This document shows, in pieces, positions 6,529-15,359 of a stretch of DNA of 18,593 nucleotides. Under the pieces are notes generated by a model, which was not told the DNA's origin, searched no databases, and saw only the letters and a list, made by a program, of their open reading frames with translations. The position numbers were made by a program, and so were the translations under genes. Numbering within the stretch: the first letter of the stretch is position 1; every line of letters begins with the position of its first letter. Source of the DNA: Tannerella sp. (GTDB lineage: Bacteria; Bacteroidota; Bacteroidia; Bacteroidales; Tannerellaceae); NCBI GenBank assembly GCA_031272655.1, contig JAISTJ010000112.1, positions 1 through 18,593 of the forward strand, given 5' to 3'.

Positions 6529-9222
6529 TCAGTATCCCAGTTCAAAATCCCTGTCTATGGCGGGGATGCCTTCGCTCATCCATTTAGGCATGGGTTTGCC
6601 GTTGAGGAAATGTTCGAAGAACTGAAACATACGCTTTTGAAAATCTATCTTGTTAGGCATCTTTGTTGGCCAGTGCGGTTCTCCCGAATAGTTAAGCAAC
6701 CATGCGGGTTTCTGCAATCGTTTAAGGGCTACGAAAAATTCAATTCCTTGATACCAAGGCACATGACCATCCTGGTCGTTTGCCATGATAAGTATAGGCG
6801 TCGTAACCTTGTCCATGTCAAAAAGCGGAGAGTTTTCTATGTATCGCAGTGGTGATTCCCAGATTGATTTACCAATACGACTTTGACCGTGTTCATACTG
6901 GAAAGAGCGGTTCATGCCTGACCCCCAGCGGATACCGCCGTAGGCGCTTAACATGTTAACTACAGGCGCTCCCGACTCGATTGCGGCAAAGAGATTAGTA
7001 TGTGCGGCAAGGTAGGCGTCCTGATATCCTCCCCAACTGTGTCCTTGGGCGCCGATAGCTTTCTCGTTAATGTATCCCTTAGCTATCAATGCAGTAGTTC
7101 CCGACATAACGGCTTTATAGCAACTTTCTCCCGGATAGCCGTCGGTATAAACAATATCGGGGTTGAAAACTATATAGCCGTTGCTGTTGTAGAAATGGTA
7201 GTCAACTGATGAGCGATGCGGTTCGGGCATTCGGTAAGAGTTATATGTATCGGCATTCTTCTCGTAGAAGTTGACTATCAGCGGATATTTTTTCGACGGG
7301 TCGAAATTGGCGGGTTTATAAATAACGCCTTCAAGACGGTTTCCGTCTAAGGAAATCCATGACGTCAGCTCTGCCGTTCCCCACAGAAAAGCATCTTGTT
7401 GACGGACGCCATGAGTAAGCTGAACGGAACGTTTGAAAGTCAAGTCGGATAGATGAATATCCGGATAAACATCAAATGATTCTTTAGTGTATATCAGCGA
7501 ATTGGATTTTTTTGCTTTAACGGGTGGGGAAAGCGAAAAATCACCGTTCAGTAGCGTTTTAGGCGAAGCGGCGCTTGACAGGGTGGCGGAATAATAACCG
7601 TTGCCTTTTGTTTTTTGATTAAAGCCTGACAGTAGCACAGGCTTGTTTAAATCAATATATTGCTCATCCCTGTCCAAGCGCAAATATCTATAGACGGTAT
7701 TGAGTTCACGGCCGTTTTTTGTCAAATTAACAGGTTCCGAAGCGCCTGTTGGTGAGAAGCGCCAGAGGTCGAATTTGTCATACAAAAGCAGAGATTCGTC
7801 GTTTGCCGTCCATCCTGCAGAGCCATAAGCGCGCGGCAGGCTTGGAGTGTCGTGGTCGTCCGCCCATGCAGCGAAGGTTTGAGGCGTTGTTAGGCGATAT
7901 TCCTTGCCGTCGGCTATCGAATACGAATACCAGGAACTGTCGGACGAATTGTACCATGTAGCATAAGTTCCTTTAGGAGAGAGGCTTATCCTACCTGCTA
8001 TGCCTGTCTTCAGCGGTTTTATCTCACCTGTCAGCAGGTCAATAACAGAAACATCTTCGCGGCTTTGACCTTCCCACATACTTTCAAGTTCGTATGGTTT
8101 GGAAGTTGTGATAAGCGCCACTCTTACGCCGTCATCTTCAACTGTTTGAAATTGTGTTATTTCAGGCGAAGTAAGTTTTACAAACGATTTATTTTCAATA
8201 TTATATGCTACCGTATATGTTTTCCGTAAATCCTGATTACGGTTATATTCCTGAACGGTATATTGAACGTCCTCGTTCCATCGCCAAATATGCACTAACG
8301 GGCGATTTTCGGCTAATTGTGTAGTATCTTTCTGCTTGGGTTCAGGCGCTATGCCGAAAAACAGACGTCGGGAATTTTTAGTGATACGAAGACGTCCATT
8401 TTCGCTAATAATCCAACCTTCAGGCAGGAAAGCATCTTTGCGGGTGGCTATTTTCTGCGCCTCACCGTTGTTTTCCGATAAGTAGAGTTCAAATTCTTTG
8501 TCTGTCTTCTTTTTATCTGCACAATAGAGAAAAGCGAGTGTTGTAGCGTTCTCGTCGGCTGTTATAGCCTTAAAAACGCCCTTACCCCCATGAATAAGTT
8601 GCGGCGAGGCGTCCTTTCCCTGACTGAAAGCATACAGTCCAGGCTTCAAATCTGCTGTGTCCTGAGAGACGAAATAGAGCACATCGCTTTTTGATGCGAA
8701 AAGATATTCCTTGACATTTTTGAAAGTAATCACTTGCGAACCGTCGAGAGAACGGACGAAAAGCAATGTGTCGCCACCTTTAAGAGCCTGATAAGCAATT
8801 CTGTCAGCGCTTTCGGATAATTTATATGATGATAGCGAATCAATAAGCTCTTCCTTATTACTTTGTAAATCAAAGATTATCAAGCAGTCCATTGGCATCT
8901 CTTTTGGCTTTTTCTTTTTAAGTTTCAGAGAATCGGATGTTTCGAGCGGGATGGTTTTTGTCGCTACAAACCAGTGAGTAGCAGACAGTTCGCCTCGTTT
9001 TACAGGTCCGCATGAAACAATTTCTTCACCTTTGGCATTATATACATTAATATATGAGTCTCCGCGCCATGGTTCAAATTTGGCTAAAACCCATTTACCG
9101 TCGTCCGAGATAGCTTTCTCAGTTATCCTCTGCCATGATGCAAGGTCTTCAACTGTCATTGCTTTTTGTGCGGCAGCCGCAAAAGACATTGACAGCACAA
9201 ATATGATTATTAATATTCTCAT
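6529..9222 (-). CDS. Exported S9-family serine peptidase (prolyl oligopeptidase superfamily)
   Basis: The 897-residue protein begins with a short signal peptide (MRILIIIFVLSMSFAAAAQ), so it is likely periplasmic or outer-membrane-facing. Residues about 25-610 have repeated WD/propeller-like strands (for example ISDDGKWVLAKF, ISLSPKGTYATWY), which fit the beta-propeller that gates S9 active sites. The alpha/beta-hydrolase domain occupies about 615-880 with the complete triad: Ser729 (GAQGHSWGGYQD), Asp818 (ANDQDGHVP) and His850 (SGEPHWPT). Propeller and catalytic parts are both intact. It starts five bases after the stop of the S9D gene and ends two bases before lipA. DPP4, acylaminoacyl peptidase or dipeptidyl peptidase 5 activity cannot be told apart by eye. 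Confidence 0.9.
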   Translation of the reverse strand: MRILIIIFVLSMSFAAAAQKAMTVEDLASWQRITEKAISDDGKWVLAKFEPWRGDSYINVYNAKGEEIVSCGPVKRGELSATHWFVATKTIPLETSDSLKLKKKKPKEMPMDCLIIFDLQSNKEELIDSLSSYKLSESADRIAYQALKGGDTLLFVRSLDGSQVITFKNVKEYLFASKSDVLYFVSQDTADLKPGLYAFSQGKDASPQLIHGGKGVFKAITADENATTLAFLYCADKKKTDKEFELYLSENNGEAQKIATRKDAFLPEGWIISENGRLRITKNSRRLFFGIAPEPKQKDTTQLAENRPLVHIWRWNEDVQYTVQEYNRNQDLRKTYTVAYNIENKSFVKLTSPEITQFQTVEDDGVRVALITTSKPYELESMWEGQSREDVSVIDLLTGEIKPLKTGIAGRISLSPKGTYATWYNSSDSSWYSYSIADGKEYRLTTPQTFAAWADDHDTPSLPRAYGSAGWTANDESLLLYDKFDLWRFSPTGASEPVNLTKNGRELNTVYRYLRLDRDEQYIDLNKPVLLSGFNQKTKGNGYYSATLSSAASPKTLLNGDFSLSPPVKAKKSNSLIYTKESFDVYPDIHLSDLTFKRSVQLTHGVRQQDAFLWGTAELTSWISLDGNRLEGVIYKPANFDPSKKYPLIVNFYEKNADTYNSYRMPEPHRSSVDYHFYNSNGYIVFNPDIVYTDGYPGESCYKAVMSGTTALIAKGYINEKAIGAQGHSWGGYQDAYLAAHTNLFAAIESGAPVVNMLSAYGGIRWGSGMNRSFQYEHGQSRIGKSIWESPLRYIENSPLFDMDKVTTPILIMANDQDGHVPWYQGIEFFVALKRLQKPAWLLNYSGEPHWPTKMPNKIDFQKRMFQFFEHFLNGKPMPKWMSEGIPAIDRDFELGY

Positions 9223-9227
9223 TTTGA

Positions 9228-11663
9228 TTATTTTTTAGCGTTTTTACAATATTTTTCAAGCCAAGCATCAGATTCGTAAAGCAGATGGAGGATATTTTCC
9301 TGAGCCGAGTATGCGTGGCTTTCGTACGGAAGCATTACGAGGCGCGTTATTCCGCCGTGTCCTTGCAGTGCGGCATAGAGGCGTTCGCTTTGAATGGGGA
9401 AAGTTCCGGTATTATTGTCGGCGTCGCCATGAACCAAAAGCAAAGCGCCGCTGAGTTGATTGGCATAATTGAAAGGCGACATGGCATGATAAACTTCAGG
9501 CGCTTCCCAGTAGGTGCGAGTTTCGGCTTGGAATCCGAAAGGCGTCAATGTGCGGTTGTATGCGCCGCTACGGGCTATTCCTGCTTTAAACAGCTTTGTA
9601 TGCGTCATCAAATTAGCTGTCATAAAAGCGCCGTAAGAATGACCGCCAACGGCAAGCCTTGAGGTATCCCCTACCCCTGAATCGTAAATGGCTTTGGCTG
9701 CTGCTTCTGCGTTCATTGTCAGTTGGTTTATAAAGTTATCATTAGGCTCGACGCCTTCAGAGCCTACAATAGGCATCTCTACATTGTTCATCACTGCATA
9801 ACCACGTGTAACCCAATAGACGGGCGAACCGTAATTGATGGTTGTAAACTGATACTTAGAGCCTCGAACCTGTGCCGCATCATCCGCCGAGCGGTATTCG
9901 CGCGGATATGCCCACATCAACACGGGAAGACGTCCGTCGCGCGTTTTATCATATCCGGGCGGCGTATAAAGCGTCGCCGTAAGATCCACTCCATCAGCGC
10001 GTTTGTATTGCATTTTTTCTACTTTCATTCCTTCCAACTGTGGGTAAGGATTAGGAAAAGCAGTCAGAGCAACAGGTTGTGATGACTTCTTTTTTGCGTC
10101 CCTGAGATAATAGTTTACAGGTTCTTCGGTTGATTGTTTTGAAGTGATAAACAGCAGTTTAGCAGGATCTATAATATCAACAATAGTTTCGTAATAAGGC
10201 GCTTGACATCTCCAAAGTATAGTATTTTTCTTAGTTTTCAGATTGTAATTACTGAGGTATGGCATATCTCCTTCGGGAGATGCGCCCTGTGCTCTCATTA
10301 GAAGTTCGGAATGGTCTTTATTAGTGTATATAACGCTGCGTTTGAATGTATTACGAACTGTTACGGGCATACCCGGGTCGGCATATCCATCGTCTGTTGA
10401 GACGTCAAACACTAACGAGCGCTCTTTTTGAGGGTCGGAAGGACTGAACGAATATGTTTTGGAGCGCCTTGTACGTCTGGAGATCTCTCTCACTAAAGCA
10501 AACGCATCGTCGCACCACTGTACTCCCATGCATCGAAATTCGGTTTTAGTAACTAACTGTTTGTCTGCGTCAAACGGTGCAGGCAGCTGATAAACGGCAT
10601 CAAGGAAGGGCTGAGGATTTTTACGCGGGTCGCCTCCGTCGAGAGCCTCCGTCCAGTATAATGTTGAGGGTTTATCCGGACGCCAACCGAATTGACGCGG
10701 AAAAGGCGAAGCAACGTCATAACCCATTATGTCGGCAGTCATTGGACGTTTCAGCAGTTCTTTGACAGGTTTTCCTTCAACCGTCATTATTGCTGTCGTT
10801 TGAGGAAAGCTGCTCATAGGCACGATATAAGAATACGGTTTCTCTATAACCGTAGTCAGCAGATATTTATTATCAGGCGAAATGCTTACCTGACTGTATA
10901 TAGCAGGTTTGCTAATCTCCGTTTCACCTTCGGGAGTAATCTTTACTAACTGCGAAGTAAACAGATAATCAAACAGTTTTTCGTCGTAAGGATTTTTAAG
11001 CAGGTCTTGATAAGTGCGTGCAGGTCTTGCTTTTCCATCGCTTGTTTGGATTACGGGACCGGAGGGGACAGGAGAACCTGTCGGCATTGCACCCAAGCCT
11101 GCAGGAACGGTCTGTACTATCAAAGATGTTTCACTAAGCCAGATACTGCCGCCGCCTCGAAACCCGCCGCCTCCCGTAAGATTAAGGCGGCGTTTGCTCA
11201 GTTGTTTTGCCTGACAGTCTGCTACCGCAACTATCCACAAATAATAACCGTCCTTGCCTTTAACGGTTAAAGTGAGATGCGTGGATTCCGGCGACCAGTC
11301 GGCGCTCAGGATATTTACATTTGCAGGTAATCCTTTGATTTCAAACTCTTTTTTAGTTTTCACTTCAAGAAGTTTGGCGCCCGAATAGCCTTCGCGGCGA
11401 CTTGGGCCAAACAGTCCGTTGACGCGCGTACCGGCAAGTTTATACTCCGGTTGCGCAAGTTCTTCGACAGTAAGAAACGGCGCCCTGTCAAGCAAAAGCA
11501 GCCATTTACCGTCCTCGCTGATACTAACCGTTGGCGGCATTTTTGCTAATGCAATGTCTTGTATCTCTTTCGGCGGCAACTTATAAACCGCCTCCTGACC
11601 CGTTACGGTCATACTTCCGATAAGTCCGGACACTATCAGTCCGGTTAAAAAAAATTTTTTCAT
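9228..11663 (-). CDS. Exported S9D serine peptidase, glutamyl endopeptidase-like
   Basis: The N- and C-terminal parts closely resemble plant chloroplast glutamyl endopeptidase (S9D): LPPKEIQDI, LAGTRVNG, GGHSYGAFMTANL, IARSGAYNRTLTPFGFQ and LPYESHAYSA. That family cleaves after glutamate. I chose the ATG at 11661-11663 because the protein then opens with a standard signal peptide (MKKFFLTGLIVSGLIGSMTVTG); an in-frame ATG at 11705 would add 14 residues before it. In this 811-residue form the triad is Ser676, Asp749 (HGDADNNTG) and His783 (ESHAY). The N-terminal propeller spans about residues 30-540. It is the first gene of the minus-strand cluster. The best promoter candidate upstream is TACTTTTA on the minus strand at 11733-11740, but no matching -33 box is visible. 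A run of six A and eight T follows the ATG. Confidence 0.9.
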   Translation of the reverse strand: MKKFFLTGLIVSGLIGSMTVTGQEAVYKLPPKEIQDIALAKMPPTVSISEDGKWLLLLDRAPFLTVEELAQPEYKLAGTRVNGLFGPSRREGYSGAKLLEVKTKKEFEIKGLPANVNILSADWSPESTHLTLTVKGKDGYYLWIVAVADCQAKQLSKRRLNLTGGGGFRGGGSIWLSETSLIVQTVPAGLGAMPTGSPVPSGPVIQTSDGKARPARTYQDLLKNPYDEKLFDYLFTSQLVKITPEGETEISKPAIYSQVSISPDNKYLLTTVIEKPYSYIVPMSSFPQTTAIMTVEGKPVKELLKRPMTADIMGYDVASPFPRQFGWRPDKPSTLYWTEALDGGDPRKNPQPFLDAVYQLPAPFDADKQLVTKTEFRCMGVQWCDDAFALVREISRRTRRSKTYSFSPSDPQKERSLVFDVSTDDGYADPGMPVTVRNTFKRSVIYTNKDHSELLMRAQGASPEGDMPYLSNYNLKTKKNTILWRCQAPYYETIVDIIDPAKLLFITSKQSTEEPVNYYLRDAKKKSSQPVALTAFPNPYPQLEGMKVEKMQYKRADGVDLTATLYTPPGYDKTRDGRLPVLMWAYPREYRSADDAAQVRGSKYQFTTINYGSPVYWVTRGYAVMNNVEMPIVGSEGVEPNDNFINQLTMNAEAAAKAIYDSGVGDTSRLAVGGHSYGAFMTANLMTHTKLFKAGIARSGAYNRTLTPFGFQAETRTYWEAPEVYHAMSPFNYANQLSGALLLVHGDADNNTGTFPIQSERLYAALQGHGGITRLVMLPYESHAYSAQENILHLLYESDAWLEKYCKNAKK

Positions 11664-12009
11664 TTCTTGTAATATTTTGTTAATTAATGAGTTATTTCTC
11701 TCCATTGAAAACTTTTAGCATGAAAACGGCGATAAAAGTACAAAATTTTTCAATAAAAACGCACATTTTGAAAATTTTTTCTGCAAAAATTTATTTTTTC
11801 GTCATTTTTTTTCGTCGTTGTAAAAAAGAGGAAGCGAATGTTACATACCCCGTCATTTTTTCCGCAAGCGAAAAAGAAAAAGCGAATGCAGTGAAGCAAT
11901 CCAGTCGCTTTCAAGTAAAAAACCGCATATAATTAATGTATAAAAAATACCACATTTATAGTATTTTTGCCTTTTTTTCGTTCAAAAATTAATTTTTTTC
12001 GCAAAAAAG
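11664..12009. other. AT-rich divergent intergenic region
   Basis: About 350 bases separate the S9D start from the susC promoter. The stretch is dominated by A and T runs. It holds one copy of a repeat (11855-11904) shared with the far side of susCD, and a weak minus-strand -7-like box (TACTTTTA, 11733-11740). A lone TATTTTTG at 11962-11969 matches the -7 consensus but has no -33 partner. I see no convincing coding sequence and no RNA gene here. Confidence 0.6.
11855..11904 (+). repeat. Intergenic repeat, left copy (upstream of susC)
   Basis: Bases 11855-11876 are identical over 22 bases to 16949-16970 (core CCGCAAGCGAAAAAG). After a short variable part, GAAGCAATCCAG at 11893-11904 is identical to 16988-16999. 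Both copies have the same orientation and lie about 5.1 kb apart, one on each side of the susCD unit. This copy lacks the inverted right arm that the other copy has. Confidence 0.85.
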
Positions 12010-12040
12010 TTTGCAAAAACAAAAATTATTTGTAACTTTG
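12010..12040 (+). promoter_or_regulatory. Bacteroidota-type promoter for the leader ORF-susC-susD unit
   Basis: TTTG at 12010-12013 and TAACTTTG at 12033-12040 are spaced by 19 bases, matching the Bacteroides consensus exactly and identical in both boxes and spacing to the promoter at 2187. Transcription should begin a few bases after 12040, giving a leader of about 170 bases before susC. A small inverted repeat, GCAAA-AAAG-TTTGC at 12001-12014, overlaps the -33 box and could be an operator, though it may be chance in AT-rich DNA. Confidence 0.78.
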
Positions 12041-12060
12041 CCGCCGAAATTACAATTTAT

Positions 12061-12219
12061 ATGAATTTTGAGCATTTTATCATATTATTACAAATCGCGA
12101 CCGGCGCAGCCCTTGCCTTGGTTTTAATAGTGTGTTTTGTGAAAAATCATAAAATAATATTAATGAGGGAGGGGGTTGTAACGCACATTTTATTCACCTA
12201 TAATTTTTATAAACAATGA
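12061..12219 (+). CDS. Putative 52-residue membrane leader peptide overlapping the susC start
   Basis: The first ATG downstream of the promoter (12061) opens a 52-codon frame ending in TGA at 12217-12219. The TGA overlaps the susC ATG (12216-12218) as ATGA, the classic arrangement for translational coupling. Residues about 7-27 form one hydrophobic helix (core IATGAALALVLIVCFV) followed by the basic stretch KNHK, giving a predicted inner-membrane peptide with its C-terminus inside. A G-rich block at 12165-12175, containing GGAGG, lies within codons 35-39 and has no start codon at a usable distance. I recognise no homologue. It could be a real small protein, a regulatory leader peptide, or a chance frame in a long 5' leader; the exact ATGA overlap and the helix favour function. 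Confidence 0.5.
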   Translation: MNFEHFIILLQIATGAALALVLIVCFVKNHKIILMREGVVTHILFTYNFYKQ

Positions 12220-15200
12220 AACAAAAACTAACTATTTTAATTTTGCTTTGCTTCGTTTTCGGTACGCAGGAGTTGTTTGCACAGCAGACGATTGTCGCGA
12301 CCGGAACCGTGATTACCGAAGAAGATGGCGAGCCTCTTGCAGGCGCCACCATCAAAGTAAAAGGGAACCCGGCGCTTGGTACCATTACCAATGTGGACGG
12401 CGTTTTCAGTATTAGTGTCCCGCAGGCAGCAGTCCTCGAAGTATCCTACATCGGATACCTGACGCAGGAGGTTCAAGCCGGTAAGGATCTGAAGATTGTG
12501 TTGCAATCGGACGAACAGAAACTCGACGAGGTGCTCGTAGTAGCTTACGGTACGGCTAAGAAAAGCTCGTTTACCGGTTCGGCGCAGTCCATCGGCGTCC
12601 AGCAACTTGAAAAACGCGCTTTGACGAACGTGATGAGCGCACTTGAAGGCAACGCCACAGGCTTGCAGGTTACTAACCAGTATGGAGCGCCGGGTTCGGG
12701 TCCGTCGTTCCGTATCCGCGGCTTCGGCTCCATCAACTCGAGTACGTCGCCGCTTATCGTACTCGACGGCGCTATTTTCGATGGCAACTTCATGGATATC
12801 AACCCGAACGATATCGAGAGCATGACCGTCCTTAAAGATGCCGCTTCAACAGCCCTTTACGGTTCAAGCGCAGGTAACGGCGTTATTCAGGTAACGACCA
12901 AGTCAGCCAAGCTTTCCAGCGGTAGCCATCAGGTGGATCTCGCTGTACAGCAGGGCTTTGCACGTCGCGGAATACCCGACTACGACCGCCTCGACGTCTA
13001 TCAGTACTATCCTGCACAGTGGGAAATGCTCAAAAATGTTTACGTATTCAGCGGAAAGCAGGATGACGCCACTGCAAGGGCAAACGCTACGAAGAATATC
13101 TTCAGCCAGCTAAAATACAACCCCTACAAAGGCATTGCCAATGACCAGATAGTAGGAACGGACGGCAAACTCAACCCCGCTGCAACAACCCTGCTTTGGG
13201 CTGATGACGACTGGGAAAGCCAGTCTTACCGCACCGGTTATACACAGGACTATAACCTCTCGTTTTCTTCCAAGACCGATAAAAGCGATTCCTACGCTTC
13301 GATGAACTACCGCAATGAACAGGGATTCTTGGTAATGACCGGTCTTGAAAGGTTTGCAGGACGTGTAAACTACAATATTTACCCCGTCAAATGGTTTAAA
13401 GGCGGTTTGAGCCTGTCGGCCACCCGTACCGACTATACGACCAACCCGTCAGGTGAAGGAAGCAGCACAACATACAATAACCTTGTTCGTATGACGCGTA
13501 TCATGCCTCCTATCTATCCCGTTCACCTTCACGATCTTACTACCGGCGAGTACCTGCTTGATGCAGCCGGCAAAAAGCAGTGGGAGCTGACGTCCAACCG
13601 TCTTGCAGACCCGGGACGCCACGGACTTGCAGAAGCGACCCTCAACACGTGGAAGAACAAACGCGACCAGCTCTCCGCACGCGCTTACATGGATTTCAAT
13701 GTCTATGACGGACTTAAAATATCGCTTTCAGGCAATTTGGAAACACGAAACCTGAGAAGTCTGACTTATGAAAACAAACTTGTAGGCGACGGCGCACCGA
13801 TGGGACGTTTCAGCATTAACCGCTACGGATATACTATCTTCCAGTTCAACGAAATGCTTTCTTATACAAAATCTTTCGGCGAGCACTCGATAGATGTCCT
13901 TGCCGGTCATGAAAACTATTCGTACAACTACGATTATATTGCCGGTTCAAGGCAGGGCGAAATCGCTTCGGGGTTATATGAGTTTTCCAACTTCGTAACA
14001 ATCAACTCTGTAAGCTCTTCTTCTTCAAACTACCGGAAAGAAGGATACCTGTTCCGCGCTAATTATGACTATAGCGATAAGTATTATGTATCAGGCTCTT
14101 TTCGTCATGACGGAAGTTCGAGGTTCAATACTAATCATAAATTCGGTAATTTCTGGTCTATCGGCGCTTCGTGGCGTATAGATCAGGAAGAGTTTATGAA
14201 ACCGATTGAGTGGGTTAACAGCCTGAAACTCAGGGCTTCATACGGAGAAACAGGTAACGACAACGTTACCGAATACGCTTACATGACCCTGTTTGGCATC
14301 GGTTACAACAACCGCGATGAAGCGGGTATCTTCTTCAGCCGTTACGGTAATCCGGATTTGGTTTGGGAAACAGCTATCTCTAAAGACATCGCCGTTGAGT
14401 TTGCCCTCTTCAAAAATCTGTCGGGAACGATTGAGTACTACAATCACTCGAATGACGACCTGATTTTTGAGAGGCCGGTACAGACCTCAGCAGGTATTTC
14501 AAGCTATTACAAGAACATCGGACGTATTGATAATCACGGACTTGAAGTAGAGTTGAATTATACCGCTTTCAAAAACAAAGACTGGCATGTAACAGTAGGC
14601 GGAAACTTCTCGTTCCTGAAAAATATCATCAAAGAGCTGCCGGAAGAAAGCATCGTAAGCGGCAATTACCGTTATGAGGTCGGCAAGTCCCGTTACGAAT
14701 GGTGGCTTCGCCAGTATGTAGGCGTTGACCCCGACAACGGACAGGCGCTCTATCTGTTTGACGATGAGAATGCGGCGACCGGCACGGACGTTTATGAAAA
14801 GGACGGGAAAATGGTTACATATACGTTAAACAAAGCGAAGTACGCATATAGCGGCAGTTCCATACCGAAGTCTTACGGCGGTTTTTCTACTTCCGTCCGT
14901 TTCAAGAACTTCGACTTCTATGCTCATTTCTCTTATGGTCTTGGAAACAAGTTCCTTGATGGAAGCTATCAGACGCTTATGAGCAACCGTTATGCATACG
15001 CAATGCACGTTGACGTGCTTAAGGCATGGAAACAGCCCGGGGACGTTACAAATGTGCCCCGTTTAGACCAGACCCGAAGCGGCGACTATGACGGAACTTC
15101 TACCCGTTGGTTGGTAAGCGGTAATTATCTGAGTTTCAAGAATTTGAATATCTCATATACCGTTCCCAAGCCGTTCCTCAGCAATTACGGCTTGAAGACT

Positions 15201-15344
15201 ACCCGTATCGGCGCTACTGTTGAAAATCTGGCTCTCTGGACTGCCCGCAAGGGTCTTAATCCCCAGGAATCGTTCGGCGGCACACAAGGTAACTATTATG
15301 TACCCGCGCGCGTTATTACTCTTTTGTTAAATTTGTCATTCTAA
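12216..15344 (+). CDS. SusC/RagA-family TonB-linked outer-membrane transporter
   Basis: SusC proteins are 22-strand barrels that import glycans or peptides, driven by TonB and capped by a SusD lipoprotein. This 1042-residue protein has a signal peptide (residues 1-22, ending LFA before QQ), a carboxypeptidase-regulatory-like domain (about 27-97; GTVITEEDGEPLAGATIKVKG...VDGVFSI), a TonB box near 103-112 (LDEVLVVAYG) and a plug (about 115-228) with the family signature DAASTALYGSSAGNGVIQVTTKS. The rest is barrel, closing with ITLLLNLSF and the terminal aromatic residue typical of outer-membrane barrels. There is no N-terminal STN domain, so signalling to an anti-sigma factor is unlikely. The ATG overlaps the stop of a small upstream ORF, and susD follows 15 bases downstream. 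Ligand unknown. Confidence 0.96.
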   Translation: MKQKLTILILLCFVFGTQELFAQQTIVATGTVITEEDGEPLAGATIKVKGNPALGTITNVDGVFSISVPQAAVLEVSYIGYLTQEVQAGKDLKIVLQSDEQKLDEVLVVAYGTAKKSSFTGSAQSIGVQQLEKRALTNVMSALEGNATGLQVTNQYGAPGSGPSFRIRGFGSINSSTSPLIVLDGAIFDGNFMDINPNDIESMTVLKDAASTALYGSSAGNGVIQVTTKSAKLSSGSHQVDLAVQQGFARRGIPDYDRLDVYQYYPAQWEMLKNVYVFSGKQDDATARANATKNIFSQLKYNPYKGIANDQIVGTDGKLNPAATTLLWADDDWESQSYRTGYTQDYNLSFSSKTDKSDSYASMNYRNEQGFLVMTGLERFAGRVNYNIYPVKWFKGGLSLSATRTDYTTNPSGEGSSTTYNNLVRMTRIMPPIYPVHLHDLTTGEYLLDAAGKKQWELTSNRLADPGRHGLAEATLNTWKNKRDQLSARAYMDFNVYDGLKISLSGNLETRNLRSLTYENKLVGDGAPMGRFSINRYGYTIFQFNEMLSYTKSFGEHSIDVLAGHENYSYNYDYIAGSRQGEIASGLYEFSNFVTINSVSSSSSNYRKEGYLFRANYDYSDKYYVSGSFRHDGSSRFNTNHKFGNFWSIGASWRIDQEEFMKPIEWVNSLKLRASYGETGNDNVTEYAYMTLFGIGYNNRDEAGIFFSRYGNPDLVWETAISKDIAVEFALFKNLSGTIEYYNHSNDDLIFERPVQTSAGISSYYKNIGRIDNHGLEVELNYTAFKNKDWHVTVGGNFSFLKNIIKELPEESIVSGNYRYEVGKSRYEWWLRQYVGVDPDNGQALYLFDDENAATGTDVYEKDGKMVTYTLNKAKYAYSGSSIPKSYGGFSTSVRFKNFDFYAHFSYGLGNKFLDGSYQTLMSNRYAYAMHVDVLKAWKQPGDVTNVPRLDQTRSGDYDGTSTRWLVSGNYLSFKNLNISYTVPKPFLSNYGLKTTRIGATVENLALWTARKGLNPQESFGGTQGNYYVPARVITLLLNLSF

Positions 15345-15359
15345 ATAATAGTTATAACT

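Noticed and set aside
11687..11932. 81-codon frame upstream of susC
   Set aside because: Low-complexity K/F/S-rich product overlapping the intergenic repeat. It shares VIFSASEKE with the frame at 16859 only because both read through the repeat.
11962..11969. TATTTTTG as a second susC promoter -7 box
   Set aside because: No -33 TTTG at 19-21 bases, and such words are expected by chance in T-rich DNA.
11664..12060. Possible CRISPR or small RNA gene in the AT-rich gap
   Set aside because: No regularly spaced repeats, and no stable GC-containing fold apart from the shared repeat copy.
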